The position numbers and the translations under genes were made by a program. Below the pieces are notes generated by a model. That model was not told the DNA's origin. It ran no database searches and saw only the letters and a list, made by a program, of their open reading frames with translations. Below are positions 8,250-16,128 of a stretch of DNA of 64,000 nt, in pieces (position 1 is the first letter of the stretch; each line of letters starts with the position of its first letter). The stretch spans positions 1 through 64,000 of the forward strand of contig CAYSJM010000001.1 in assembly GCA_964431385.1 (NCBI GenBank). Reading direction: 5' to 3'. The stretch comes from UTCHB3 sp964431385. Lineage in GTDB: Bacteria; Bacteroidota; Ignavibacteria; Ignavibacteriales; Ignavibacteriaceae.

Positions 8250-9671
8250 TTGGAAGAAAAAACCGGAATCCGTTCGTATGCACTGGATGCCCTGAGAGGG
8301 TTTGCAATTCTCACTATGATTCTTTCAGGAAGAATCTCATGGGGCAACCTGCCGGGTTGGATGTATCACGCCCAAATACCCCCACCGGCACATAAATTTG
8401 ATCCGACACTTCCCGGGATTACATGGGTTGATCTTGTTTTTCCATTTTTTCTGTTTGCAATGGGGGCAGCTTTCCCTCTTGCCCTCTCGAAAAAAATTAA
8501 AGAGAATAAAATCCCTTCGGAACTAATTATCCAGATTTTTAAACGGGGTGTGCTTCTCTCATTTTTTGCAATAGCGATCCAACATCTGCGACCTCATGTA
8601 CTTAGCAAAAGTCCTGATGCTGTAACATATCTGATTGCATTGTTGGGCTTTGGACTTCTTTTTCTCATCTTCTGGCGATTCCCCTCTTCGGTTTCCAAAA
8701 ATATGGGCTACGCTTTAAGAAGTGCCGGCTGGGTTGGAATAGCAATTTTGCTGGCATTAGTCACCTACCCCGATGGCTCGGGATTTAAGATGACCCGTTT
8801 TGATATCATCATTGCTGTTCTTGCAAATGTTTCTGTTGTCGGCTCACTAATCTGGATTTTCACCCGCGAAAATATTTTATTAAGACTCGGCATAATGGCG
8901 ATAATTTTTGCAATCCGATTATCTCATAATTCAGATGTTGGATTTATTAAGGATATAGCCTCACTTCAACCTTCGGGATGGGTGGTAAATCTAAATTTTC
9001 TGAAATATCTCTTTGTTGTCATACCGGGTACAATCGCCGGAGATAGCATTATAAAAATGATGAAGACCGACACTTCAGTAATAACAGAATCGTTCGATGA
9101 GCATAAAACCAAAGCCATCTATCTGATCTTATTCATGGTGGGATTTATCATCCTCTCCCTTGTAACCCTTTATAACAGATGGGTTTGGCAGGGGTTTGCC
9201 GGTGGAATTACACTTATAGCAGCTTCATGGGTTTTGATGAAAGAGATGAAAGGCGGTTACTACGACATCCTCAAACAGCTTTTCATTTGGGGATCATTCT
9301 GGTTTGTTCTCGGTTTCTTTTTTGAACCTTTTGAGGGTGGAATCAAAAAAGATCACTCAACGATGAGTTATTATTTTCTTACTTCTGGACTCGCCCTTTA
9401 TTTTATAATTTTTTCATCTTTGGTGATCGATTTCTTCAGGAAAAAGAGTTACATGGGCTTGTTGATCGACAGCGGGCAAAATCCTATGATTGCCTATGCA
9501 GGGGGAGGGAATCTTATCACCCCGATACTTGGACTAATTGCAATAGAAAGTCTGATGAATCACTATTTCACAACACCATTTCTTGGGGCACTTAAAGGAT
9601 TTATCGTGACCCTTGCACTTGCATATATTGTGAAATTATTCACAAAATATAAAATATATTGGAGGAGTTGA
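8250..9671 (+). CDS. DUF5009 / NagX-like membrane acyltransferase
   Basis: A 473-residue polytopic membrane protein with about eleven or twelve hydrophobic helices. The N-terminal signature (RSYALDALRGF, then GITWVDLVFPFFLFAMG) is that of the YeiB/NagX/HGSNAT-like acyltransferase superfamily. Its members move acetyl groups across the membrane onto amino-sugars, and the family is annotated DUF5009 in Bacteroidota. The substrate here is unknown. The start is a TTG with GAGG 7 bases upstream, and no in-frame ATG gives as complete an N-terminus. It is monocistronic, in a spacer full of repeats, and ends directly against the convergent dnaG stop. Confidence 0.82.
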   Translation: MEEKTGIRSYALDALRGFAILTMILSGRISWGNLPGWMYHAQIPPPAHKFDPTLPGITWVDLVFPFFLFAMGAAFPLALSKKIKENKIPSELIIQIFKRGVLLSFFAIAIQHLRPHVLSKSPDAVTYLIALLGFGLLFLIFWRFPSSVSKNMGYALRSAGWVGIAILLALVTYPDGSGFKMTRFDIIIAVLANVSVVGSLIWIFTRENILLRLGIMAIIFAIRLSHNSDVGFIKDIASLQPSGWVVNLNFLKYLFVVIPGTIAGDSIIKMMKTDTSVITESFDEHKTKAIYLILFMVGFIILSLVTLYNRWVWQGFAGGITLIAASWVLMKEMKGGYYDILKQLFIWGSFWFVLGFFFEPFEGGIKKDHSTMSYYFLTSGLALYFIIFSSLVIDFFRKKSYMGLLIDSGQNPMIAYAGGGNLITPILGLIAIESLMNHYFTTPFLGALKGFIVTLALAYIVKLFTKYKIYWRS

Positions 9672-11579
9672 TTATGGAATCAGGTCGGCTTTTATCTCTT
9701 CCATTATACGGTTGATGTCCTTTTTTTCTTCCATGCATGTACGGAGATCGATGGCAAGTTCACCGGTTTTTAGCTGGTCAGAAGTGCGGGCTATATCAGC
9801 TTGTATATCTTTAATTGCCTGATCGATTCGAAGAAGTCGGAATTTTTTTACTGAATCTATCGTAAAAATTGAAAGGGCTGCCGCAGGATTAGTTGGGAGC
9901 AGGTCTTCGAGGTGCTCACTTATCCTGTGTTTTTCGAGTGCGATATCCAGAATATACGCTTGCTCTTCCTCGTCATATCTGCCATGGAGGTTTTTTACAG
10001 ATGGAATTGTTCCATTTTCGATCTCTTCGTAAACTTTTTCAGCAATACCATAATGAATCGGTACAGTATATTCTTCAGGTCTGATAAACTGGAAAATAAA
10101 CTGTAAAACTCTTTCATCCCCCTCAAACATCAATCTTATAAGCTCAATTTCATTTAACTCAGTAGCGGTCTTGGTTTGATGGCTAATAGATTCATCAATT
10201 TTGACAATAGCAGGTCTTGAATCACCCCTGGTCTCACCGGTCTGAAACTTCCTTTCTCGCACTTCAAGGTGTCTGGTTTCTAATTCACGGGTTTTGATTT
10301 TATCAATTTCTTCTTCCAGAACCCGTTCTCGTAAATTAAATTTTTCTGCAATTTTTTTAACGAGAATTGTTCTTCTGAGCTCTTCGGGAATCAGAGCCAC
10401 GGGACGCACCATTTCCTTTATTGCTTCTGTCATCTTGTCGGGGTTCGAAAACCATCCCCCTTTTTCAAACGACATATACTGGTAATCGATAAACTCCTTT
10501 GCATTCTTTACAAATTCCAAAAATTCTTTGGCACCTCGTTTATGGACAAAAGAATCGGGATCTTCCCCCTCGGGAAGTGACATTATCATCAAATTCAGAT
10601 TGTGCTTAAGCACCACTTCAATGCTTCTCATTGCAGCTTTATAGCCGGCAGGATCCGAATCAAATAGCAGGTAGATGTTTTTTGTGTACGATGAAAGCAG
10701 TTTCACCTGCTCGTCGGTAAGTGCTGTACCGGAAACAGCCGCAATATTCTTGATGCCATTCTGAAAAAGGGAGATAACATCGAGATAGCCTTCAACAACT
10801 ATTACATGATCGAGTCTGCGGATTTCATCCTTCGAATGTGAAAGTCCGTATAACACCCGTGATTTATTGTAAATCGGACTTTCGGGAGAGTTTATATATT
10901 TCCCGGTATCCGTCCGTTTTTCGAGGATTCTGCCACCTGCTCCAATTTCCCTTCCGTGATGGGAGAATATCGGGAATATCAGTCTGCCGGCGAATCTTTC
11001 ATAAATTTTCCCGTCGGATTCGCCCAGAAAGCCCAACTCAATGGCTTTTTTGGGGTCGTAACCCCCTTTTTTATAATAATCGATCAGCTTTCCGCGGGCA
11101 CCGGGGGCGTATCCAAGTCCAAAATTCTTTATTGATGAGTCATTTATGTGACGATTCTTAAGATATTCGAGTATGTGTTTATTTTCAGGATTTTCGGTCA
11201 GTTGTTGGATGAAAAATCGAATTGTAGCCTTTGTCAGATCGTAATACTCTTCAAACCTTTTCTGTTCTTCGTTCGTTTTCTCATCTTGGGCAGGAAGATC
11301 CACACCATATTCGCGGGCGAGTTCTTTAACGGCATCCAAAAAGCTGAGATTGCTGTAGTCCATCAAAAATTTGATGGAGTTCCCCCCTTTGTGACAACCA
11401 AAACAGTTATAAATCTGTTTTTTAGGACTGACTGAAAACGATGGCGTCTTTTCGCTGTGAAACGGGCACAGACCGGTATAGTTCGCACCCGACTTTTTCA
11501 AACGAACAAACTTCGACACCACATCGACTATGTCGGCAGCTTGTAATACTTCTTGGACTTTTTCTTCTGGAATTTGCAT
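9672..11579 (-). CDS. dnaG: DNA primase
   Basis: Synthesises RNA primers for replication. The 635 residues have the CHC2 zinc-binding domain (C38-x2-H41-x17-C59-x2-C62), the primase catalytic core, and a TOPRIM domain with E263 (VEGYLDV) and the acidic pair in LFDSDPAG (D307, D309). A C-terminal helicase-binding-like helical region covers about 430-635. Length is normal for the family. The stop abuts the convergent stop of the membrane acyltransferase gene. The leader contains a strong imperfect hairpin (11600-11651) about 20 bases before the ATG, described separately. Confidence 0.97.
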   Translation of the reverse strand: MQIPEEKVQEVLQAADIVDVVSKFVRLKKSGANYTGLCPFHSEKTPSFSVSPKKQIYNCFGCHKGGNSIKFLMDYSNLSFLDAVKELAREYGVDLPAQDEKTNEEQKRFEEYYDLTKATIRFFIQQLTENPENKHILEYLKNRHINDSSIKNFGLGYAPGARGKLIDYYKKGGYDPKKAIELGFLGESDGKIYERFAGRLIFPIFSHHGREIGAGGRILEKRTDTGKYINSPESPIYNKSRVLYGLSHSKDEIRRLDHVIVVEGYLDVISLFQNGIKNIAAVSGTALTDEQVKLLSSYTKNIYLLFDSDPAGYKAAMRSIEVVLKHNLNLMIMSLPEGEDPDSFVHKRGAKEFLEFVKNAKEFIDYQYMSFEKGGWFSNPDKMTEAIKEMVRPVALIPEELRRTILVKKIAEKFNLRERVLEEEIDKIKTRELETRHLEVRERKFQTGETRGDSRPAIVKIDESISHQTKTATELNEIELIRLMFEGDERVLQFIFQFIRPEEYTVPIHYGIAEKVYEEIENGTIPSVKNLHGRYDEEEQAYILDIALEKHRISEHLEDLLPTNPAAALSIFTIDSVKKFRLLRIDQAIKDIQADIARTSDQLKTGELAIDLRTCMEEKKDINRIMEEIKADLIP

Positions 11580-11599
11580 TGTGCTTTTTTGAATGGAAC

Positions 11600-11651
11600 A
11601 GATTAGAATAGAGTGATGAAAGCCTTCACTTCCCGGTCACTCTCCTAATCT
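11600..11651. other. Long interrupted hairpin in the dnaG-ispG divergent spacer
   Basis: Two successive complementary arms are visible: AGATTAG (11600-11606) with CTAATCT (11645-11651), and AGAGTGA (11610-11616) with TCACTCT (11637-11643). They enclose a 20-nt loop that can itself fold partly. On the minus strand it would be in the 5' leader of dnaG, about 20 bases before the ATG. There is no T tract, so it is not a standard terminator. A leader RNA structure or a protein-binding palindrome are both possible. Confidence 0.5.
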
Positions 11652-11759
11652 ATGAACTTTATTCTTTCCTTTTAAGTTTATTCACAAAAATAACTCTTCA
11701 GAAGATATATTTAAATTTAATTTTTGAATCTTTTAATTTTTGAAAAATAAACCTCTGCC

Positions 11760-13850
11760 ATGACACAAATTTATGATCCAAAAGTGCTTCTAACAAACAA
11801 TGTTTACGCACTGAAAAAATATTGCAATTCTCTTACAGAATATTCCCGATATAAAACCCGTGAAGTTAAAGTGGGTGATATCGGAATTGGTGGGTCAAAT
11901 CCAATCCGTATTCAAAGCATGACTACCACCGACACCATGGACACAAAAGCCACGGTTGAGCAATCTATACGGATGATTGAAGCCGGTTGTGAATTGGTGA
12001 GGATAACAGCTCCAAGTCTTAAAGAGGCAAAGAACCTCGAAATAATTAAAAATGAACTCAGATCACGCGGATATAACACCCCGCTTGTGGCTGACATTCA
12101 TTTTACACCTAATGCAGCTGAGCTTGCAGCGAGAATAATTGAAAAAGTGAGAATTAATCCGGGGAATTATGTTGACAGAAAAAGATTTGAAGTAATTGAG
12201 TACGATGATGCGACCTATATGGCAGAGGTTGACAGAATCAGAGAAAGATTTACCCCTCTCGTAAAAATATGTAAAGAATACGGAACCGCGATGCGTATCG
12301 GAACAAACCACGGTTCCCTTTCTGACAGAATAATGAGCAGATTTGGAGATACTCCCTTGGGAATGGTCGAGTCCGCTCTCGAATTTGTTAGAATCTGCCG
12401 CGATGAAAACTACCACAGTATCGTCCTTTCGATGAAAGCGAGCAATACCCAGGTGATGGTAGAGGCATATCGGCTTCTGTTGAGTAAGATGGCTGAAGAA
12501 GGAATGGACTACCCACTCCACCTCGGAGTAACGGAAGCCGGTGGTGGTGAAGATGGGAGGATTAAGTCTGCTCTTGGAATTGGTGCCCTGCTTGAAGATG
12601 GAATTGGTGATACTATCAGGGTAAGTCTTACGGAAGATCCTGAATTCGAATCACCCGTTGCGATTGCTCTTGCCAACAGATACGAGAAAAGAGCGGGACA
12701 CGCTCCAATTCCGGAAGTGGATGTGAGTCCGATTAATCCATTCGACTACAAGAGAAGGGAGACACTTCAGCTTCTAAATATCGGTGGCAGTTCAGTTCCG
12801 GTTGTTGTCGCTAATCTCTCAAAAGTTGATGTTTCAAAACCTGAATCACTTGCCCGGGTTGGTTACTTCTATGATGAACCGACTGACAAATGGAACATGA
12901 ACGATCAGGCAAGCGATTACTTTTACTTTGGAGAAAATCTCCCCGGATTCGACCTTCCTCACGGTTCAAGGGGAATTTTTCCTTATAGTTTCTGGAAAAA
13001 TCTCGAAAGCAAAGGGAGATCACTCCCTCTCCTCACAAAAGAAGAATATCTAAATGAAAACGACCCGCAACTTCTGTTCAAATTTCTTAAAATTTCACTC
13101 CCCGAATTGGATGAAGCTGTTATCTCGCGTTTAAAGGAAGATTCTTACACCATAATTTTGCTGGGAACAACTAACGAACATGGACTTTCTGAACAAAGAA
13201 GATTTTTCTTTGAACTGTTAAAAAACGATATCAAAAATCCTGTCATACTTCACCGCTCGTATAAAAATATAAGCGAAGAAGATTTCCTTCTATACCCTGC
13301 AACCGATTTTGGCGGGCTGCTCATTGATGGTTTGGGTGATGGCGTTTTCATTGAGAACTTCGGAAACTCGGAACTTCGGAAACTCGGAACTTCGGAAACT
13401 CGGAACTTCGGAACTTCGGAACTTCGGAAACTCGGAACTTCGGAAACTCGGAAACTCGGAACTTCGGAAACTCAGAGCATTGGTATTGAAGTTCAAAATC
13501 GAGTTCTTTTTGGGATTTTACAAGCTGCCAGAGTAAGAACTTCTAAAACGGAATATATCGCATGTCCATCCTGTGGGAGGACACTCTTCGATCTTCAAGA
13601 AACCACCGAGATGATCCGCAAAAGAACATCCCACTTAAAAGGCGTGAAAATTGCGATAATGGGTTGCATAGTTAACGGTCCCGGTGAAATGGCTGATGCC
13701 GATTATGGCTATGTGGGAAGCGGTCCCGGTAAAATCACCCTTTACCGCGGAAAAGAAGTGGTTACAAAAGCTATAGCAACAGAATTTGCAGTCGATAAAC
13801 TAATAGATCTGATCCGTGAAGATGGGAACTGGGTGGAGCCGGTTATTTGA
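11760..13850 (+). CDS. ispG: 4-hydroxy-3-methylbut-2-enyl-diphosphate synthase, long form, with octamer-repeat insertion
   Basis: Penultimate enzyme of the MEP isoprenoid pathway; converts MEcPP to HMBPP with a [4Fe-4S] cluster. The N-terminal TIM barrel (NPIRIQSMTTTDT onward) is followed by the large extra middle domain found in Bacteroidota, Chlamydiae and plants, and then the iron-sulfur domain with C602, C605 (CPSCGR) and C636 (CIVNGPGEMADADYG). Residues about 532-571 are an unusual low-complexity tract encoded by 15 tandem 8-bp units (13354-13473). It reads as repeats of the words LGTSE, LRKLG and TRNFG. It lies in the linker before the Fe-S domain, and 120 bp preserves the frame. All catalytic parts are intact, so the gene is presumably functional. 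Confidence 0.95.
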   Translation: MTQIYDPKVLLTNNVYALKKYCNSLTEYSRYKTREVKVGDIGIGGSNPIRIQSMTTTDTMDTKATVEQSIRMIEAGCELVRITAPSLKEAKNLEIIKNELRSRGYNTPLVADIHFTPNAAELAARIIEKVRINPGNYVDRKRFEVIEYDDATYMAEVDRIRERFTPLVKICKEYGTAMRIGTNHGSLSDRIMSRFGDTPLGMVESALEFVRICRDENYHSIVLSMKASNTQVMVEAYRLLLSKMAEEGMDYPLHLGVTEAGGGEDGRIKSALGIGALLEDGIGDTIRVSLTEDPEFESPVAIALANRYEKRAGHAPIPEVDVSPINPFDYKRRETLQLLNIGGSSVPVVVANLSKVDVSKPESLARVGYFYDEPTDKWNMNDQASDYFYFGENLPGFDLPHGSRGIFPYSFWKNLESKGRSLPLLTKEEYLNENDPQLLFKFLKISLPELDEAVISRLKEDSYTIILLGTTNEHGLSEQRRFFFELLKNDIKNPVILHRSYKNISEEDFLLYPATDFGGLLIDGLGDGVFIENFGNSELRKLGTSETRNFGTSELRKLGTSETRKLGTSETQSIGIEVQNRVLFGILQAARVRTSKTEYIACPSCGRTLFDLQETTEMIRKRTSHLKGVKIAIMGCIVNGPGEMADADYGYVGSGPGKITLYRGKEVVTKAIATEFAVDKLIDLIREDGNWVEPVI
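13354..13473. repeat. 15-unit octamer microsatellite inside ispG
   Basis: Fifteen contiguous 8-bp units alternate irregularly between GGAACTTC and GGAAACTC, with one mismatch in the first unit. Total length is 120 bp, exactly 40 codons. The same octamer, circularly permuted or on the other strand, occurs in the spacers at 13950-13981 and 45.55-45.78 kb. Confidence 0.97.
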
Positions 13851-13949
13851 GTGAAATGAGTACTTGAGTGACTTGAGTACATGAGTACATGAGTGACTTG
13901 AGTACATGAGTGACTTGAGTACATGAGTGACTTGAGTACATGAGTGACT
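13851..13949. repeat. Tandem GAGTACAT / GAGTGACTT array downstream of ispG
   Basis: Starting right after the ispG stop, 8-bp units GAGTACAT and 9-bp units GAGTGACTT alternate to form about five 17-bp composite repeats, up to about 13949. No coding potential is evident. It immediately precedes four octamers of the other family. Confidence 0.9.
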
Positions 13950-13981
13950 GAGGTTCAGAAGTTCTGAGGTCCTGAAGTTCT
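13950..13981. repeat. Four tandem octamers of the GARGTYCN family
   Basis: Four exact 8-bp units GAGGTTCA, GAAGTTCT, GAGGTCCT, GAAGTTCT run head to tail. They are the reverse complement of the GAACTTC-type octamer found inside ispG and upstream of secA. Confidence 0.9.
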
Positions 13982-13988
13982 TCCAATT

Positions 13989-14018
13989 TTGTTATGTGTG
14001 AAAAAAATTATATTTTTG
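13989..14018 (+). promoter_or_regulatory. Candidate promoter TTG-N19-TATTTTTG
   Basis: A TTG at 13989-13991 and TATTTTTG at 14011-14018 match the Bacteroidota-type -33/-7 consensus (TTG, 17-23 bases, TAnnTTTG) with 19-base spacing. Transcription would start near 14025, two bases before an ATG of a 23-codon frame, and end at the terminator at 14117-14147. Confidence 0.5.
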
Positions 14019-14026
14019 TAAAGTTT

Positions 14027-14098
14027 ATGTTTACACTTTGCAAAATGACGAAAAAACCAATAAGACAATTTATATCGAACAGCAGCAACGCTTTTTAG
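14027..14098 (+). CDS. Possible 23-residue (or 17-residue) leader-type small ORF
   Basis: A short open frame runs from ATG 14027 (or the in-frame ATG 14045) to TAG 14096-14098. The 17-residue version is MTKKPIRQFISNSSNAF, a basic peptide. There is no Shine-Dalgarno, but the candidate promoter would make the first ATG nearly leaderless. The frame is enclosed between promoter-like boxes and a strong terminator, making a self-contained transcript of about 120 nt. It may be a leader peptide, an independent small protein, or a non-coding RNA in which the frame is accidental. Confidence 0.3.
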   Translation: MFTLCKMTKKPIRQFISNSSNAF

Positions 14099-14116
14099 TT
14101 ACCGTTTTATTTTACC

Positions 14117-14147
14117 GCACTTCCCGTTATGGAAGTGCTTTTTTTTT
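14117..14147 (+). terminator. Strong rho-independent terminator immediately before the Nif3 gene
   Basis: A perfect 8-bp stem GCACTTCC / GGAAGTGC (14117-14124 with 14131-14138) with a 6-nt loop is followed by nine T. It ends three bases before the ATG of the next gene, so the poly-T occupies the place where a ribosome binding site would be expected. It can serve either as the end of the small upstream transcript or as an attenuator of the downstream gene. Confidence 0.9.
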
Positions 14148-14150
14148 CTT

Positions 14151-15266
14151 ATGATAGTACAACAAGTCGCAAAATTTTTTGAAAGTTGGGCACCGAAGTA
14201 CATTCAATGGGAGCGAGATAACACCGGATTACTTGTCGGCTCGGGCAGACAGGAGGTAACGGGAATCTTGCTGTGTTTGGATGTTACCGATGATGCCCTT
14301 GAGCAAGCACTCAGGTTGAAGTGCAACCTCATAATTAGCCACCACCCGCTAATCTTTTTCCCACTTAAGAAGATTACACTCGAGTCCGGCAGAACTTCCA
14401 AATTGATATATAAACTTATTCAAAACAATCTTTCCTTACTTTCTTACCATACAAACCTTGATTTCACTCACGATGGCGTGAACCACCAGCTCGCAAAAAA
14501 ACTTAAACTTTCTGATTTGAAATATCTGGTCCCGATAACGGACAAGTCGATGAAATTAGTTGTTTTTATGCCCAAAAGCGACCTTGAAGCTGTTTCAAAC
14601 GCAATATTTGCGGCGGGAGGCGGAATCATCGGCGAATACTCAAACTGTAGTTTCACTTCTGAAGGGACGGGTAGTTTTATGGGAAGTGAAAAGAGTACAC
14701 CGACAATTGGTGAAAAATCGAGGCTTGAAAAAGTGGAAGAAATTCGTCTCGAAGTGTTGGTAAGTGAAGGTAATATTTCTTCGGTGACAAAAGCGATGAA
14801 GAACGCTCATTCATACGAAGAACCCGCATACGATATCTACCCCCTAAAAAATAACGAGACCAAATATGGGATGGGAATAATTGGTAATCTCGAGGCAGAG
14901 ATTCAGGAGGAAGATTTTCTTAAGCATGTTGCAACAAATCTCGGTTGCACTTCCTTGAAGCATTCCAACTTTACCGGCAGAAAAATTAAGAAAGTTGCCG
15001 TTTTTGGTGGTTCAGCTTCTGAACATTTAACCGATGCCATATCTGCCGGTTGCGATGCATTCGTAACTTCAGATGTCAGGTATCATGTATTTCAGGATGC
15101 AGAAAACGAGATTTTACTCGTTGATGCGGGGCACTTTGAAACTGAATCCTCACTGCTTCCTGAAATGAAAAAAAGGCTTGACGATTTTCTGGTTAAAGAA
15201 AACACGGACAAAAAAGTTTTTATTTACGACGGTGCTGCCAACCCCGTCAATTACTTCAATTTTTAA
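14151..15266 (+). CDS. Nif3-like dinuclear metal centre protein (GTP cyclohydrolase I type 2 family)
   Basis: A 371-residue member of the Nif3/YbgI/YqfO family, hexameric ring proteins with two metal ions per subunit. Metal ligand motifs are visible at the N-terminal end (LIISHHPLIFFPLKK) and SYHTNLDF, and near the C-terminus (VTSDVRYHVFQDAE, then VDAGHFETES). The long middle segment (about 130-240) corresponds to the PII/CutA-like insertion seen in the longer family members. The biological role of the family is unsettled. There is no Shine-Dalgarno because a terminator directly precedes the ATG. It is followed after 15 bases by the zinc-ribbon gene, an arrangement common across many bacteria. 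Confidence 0.92.
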   Translation: MIVQQVAKFFESWAPKYIQWERDNTGLLVGSGRQEVTGILLCLDVTDDALEQALRLKCNLIISHHPLIFFPLKKITLESGRTSKLIYKLIQNNLSLLSYHTNLDFTHDGVNHQLAKKLKLSDLKYLVPITDKSMKLVVFMPKSDLEAVSNAIFAAGGGIIGEYSNCSFTSEGTGSFMGSEKSTPTIGEKSRLEKVEEIRLEVLVSEGNISSVTKAMKNAHSYEEPAYDIYPLKNNETKYGMGIIGNLEAEIQEEDFLKHVATNLGCTSLKHSNFTGRKIKKVAVFGGSASEHLTDAISAGCDAFVTSDVRYHVFQDAENEILLVDAGHFETESSLLPEMKKRLDDFLVKENTDKKVFIYDGAANPVNYFNF

Positions 15267-15281
15267 ATAGGAGAAAATAGA

Positions 15282-16016
15282 TTGAAAAATAATTTAGTGC
15301 TTTTCTATCAGGTTCAGATGATTGATAGAAGTATAGACAAACTCGAAGAACAGAGGGGTGACCTCCCTCTTACAGTTGAAGCTCTCGAAGCAAGATTACA
15401 AAATATTAAAGAGAGTATTGAAGAAAAAATTGCACAGCGAGCCGATGCGGTCGAAAGAAGAGAAGCTAACAATGAGAAAATTAAAGAACTTCTCGACAAC
15501 CAAAAAAGAGCCAAATCGCAACTTTACAAAGTAAGAAACAACAAAGAGTACGATACGATTACCAAGTCGATTGATGCTGCTGACGCAGAGTGCACCAGAC
15601 TTGAAAAAGAGAGTGATTTTCTTGTTTCTACAATGGAGAAAATTGACGAAGAAGTTGAATCTCTTAATCCGATGGTTGATGAATTGGCAAGCGATCTCGA
15701 GCACAAAAGAACCGAACTTGCCATGATTAAAGAAAATAACGCAAATGAAGAACAAAGACTTCTGAAACAGCGTGAAACTCTTGTGGCTCAAATGAAAAAA
15801 AGTGATTATTCGCTCTATACTCGCGTTCGTTCTGCTAAAAAAGGACTTGCAGTAGCGAAGATCAGAAGAAATGCCTGCTCGGGTTGCCAGACCATTATTC
15901 CTGCACAAAGACAGCTTGAAATTAGAAGAAATGCAAGAATGTTCACTTGCGAATATTGTGGAAGAATCATTGTTTCTGCTGAAGTAGCAAACGATGCCGG
16001 AGAAATCGACGAATAG
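15282..16016 (+). CDS. Coiled-coil hairpin protein with C4 zinc ribbon
   Basis: The 244 residues consist of a long charged coiled-coil (about 10-180) followed by a zinc ribbon with C199-x2-C202 and C223-x2-C226 (ACSGCQTIIP and TCEYCGRII). This is the CT398/FlgZ-like zf-RING_7 architecture, often encoded next to Nif3-like proteins, with unknown molecular function; binding to nucleic acid or a protein partner is inferred only. The start is TTG with AGGAG 8 bases upstream. It forms a two-gene unit with the Nif3-like gene. rnpB follows about 110 bases downstream. Confidence 0.9.
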   Translation: MKNNLVLFYQVQMIDRSIDKLEEQRGDLPLTVEALEARLQNIKESIEEKIAQRADAVERREANNEKIKELLDNQKRAKSQLYKVRNNKEYDTITKSIDAADAECTRLEKESDFLVSTMEKIDEEVESLNPMVDELASDLEHKRTELAMIKENNANEEQRLLKQRETLVAQMKKSDYSLYTRVRSAKKGLAVAKIRRNACSGCQTIIPAQRQLEIRRNARMFTCEYCGRIIVSAEVANDAGEIDE

Positions 16017-16128
16017 TTATTTACCTTTGAGGCAAAACTTAAAAAAGTGTGGTTTTTTCCTTCCCTTTTTGTATATTTGCTCATTGTAAATAATTTTCAT
16101 AAATTTTTAAATCACGGAATATTTTTAT

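Noticed and set aside
12063..12521. 152-codon antisense frame within ispG
   Set aside because: It is a shadow of a well-conserved enzyme domain and has no independent start signal.
13290..13536. Antisense and alternative-frame ORFs across the ispG octamers
   Set aside because: The octamer lacks stops in all six frames, so overlapping frames are expected; the ispG frame is the only one with conserved domains on both sides.
16072..16079. TATATTTG as the rnpB promoter -7 box
   Set aside because: It lies about 50 bases upstream of the mature 5' end and lacks a -33 element; it could be a promoter of a precursor, but the evidence is too weak to list.
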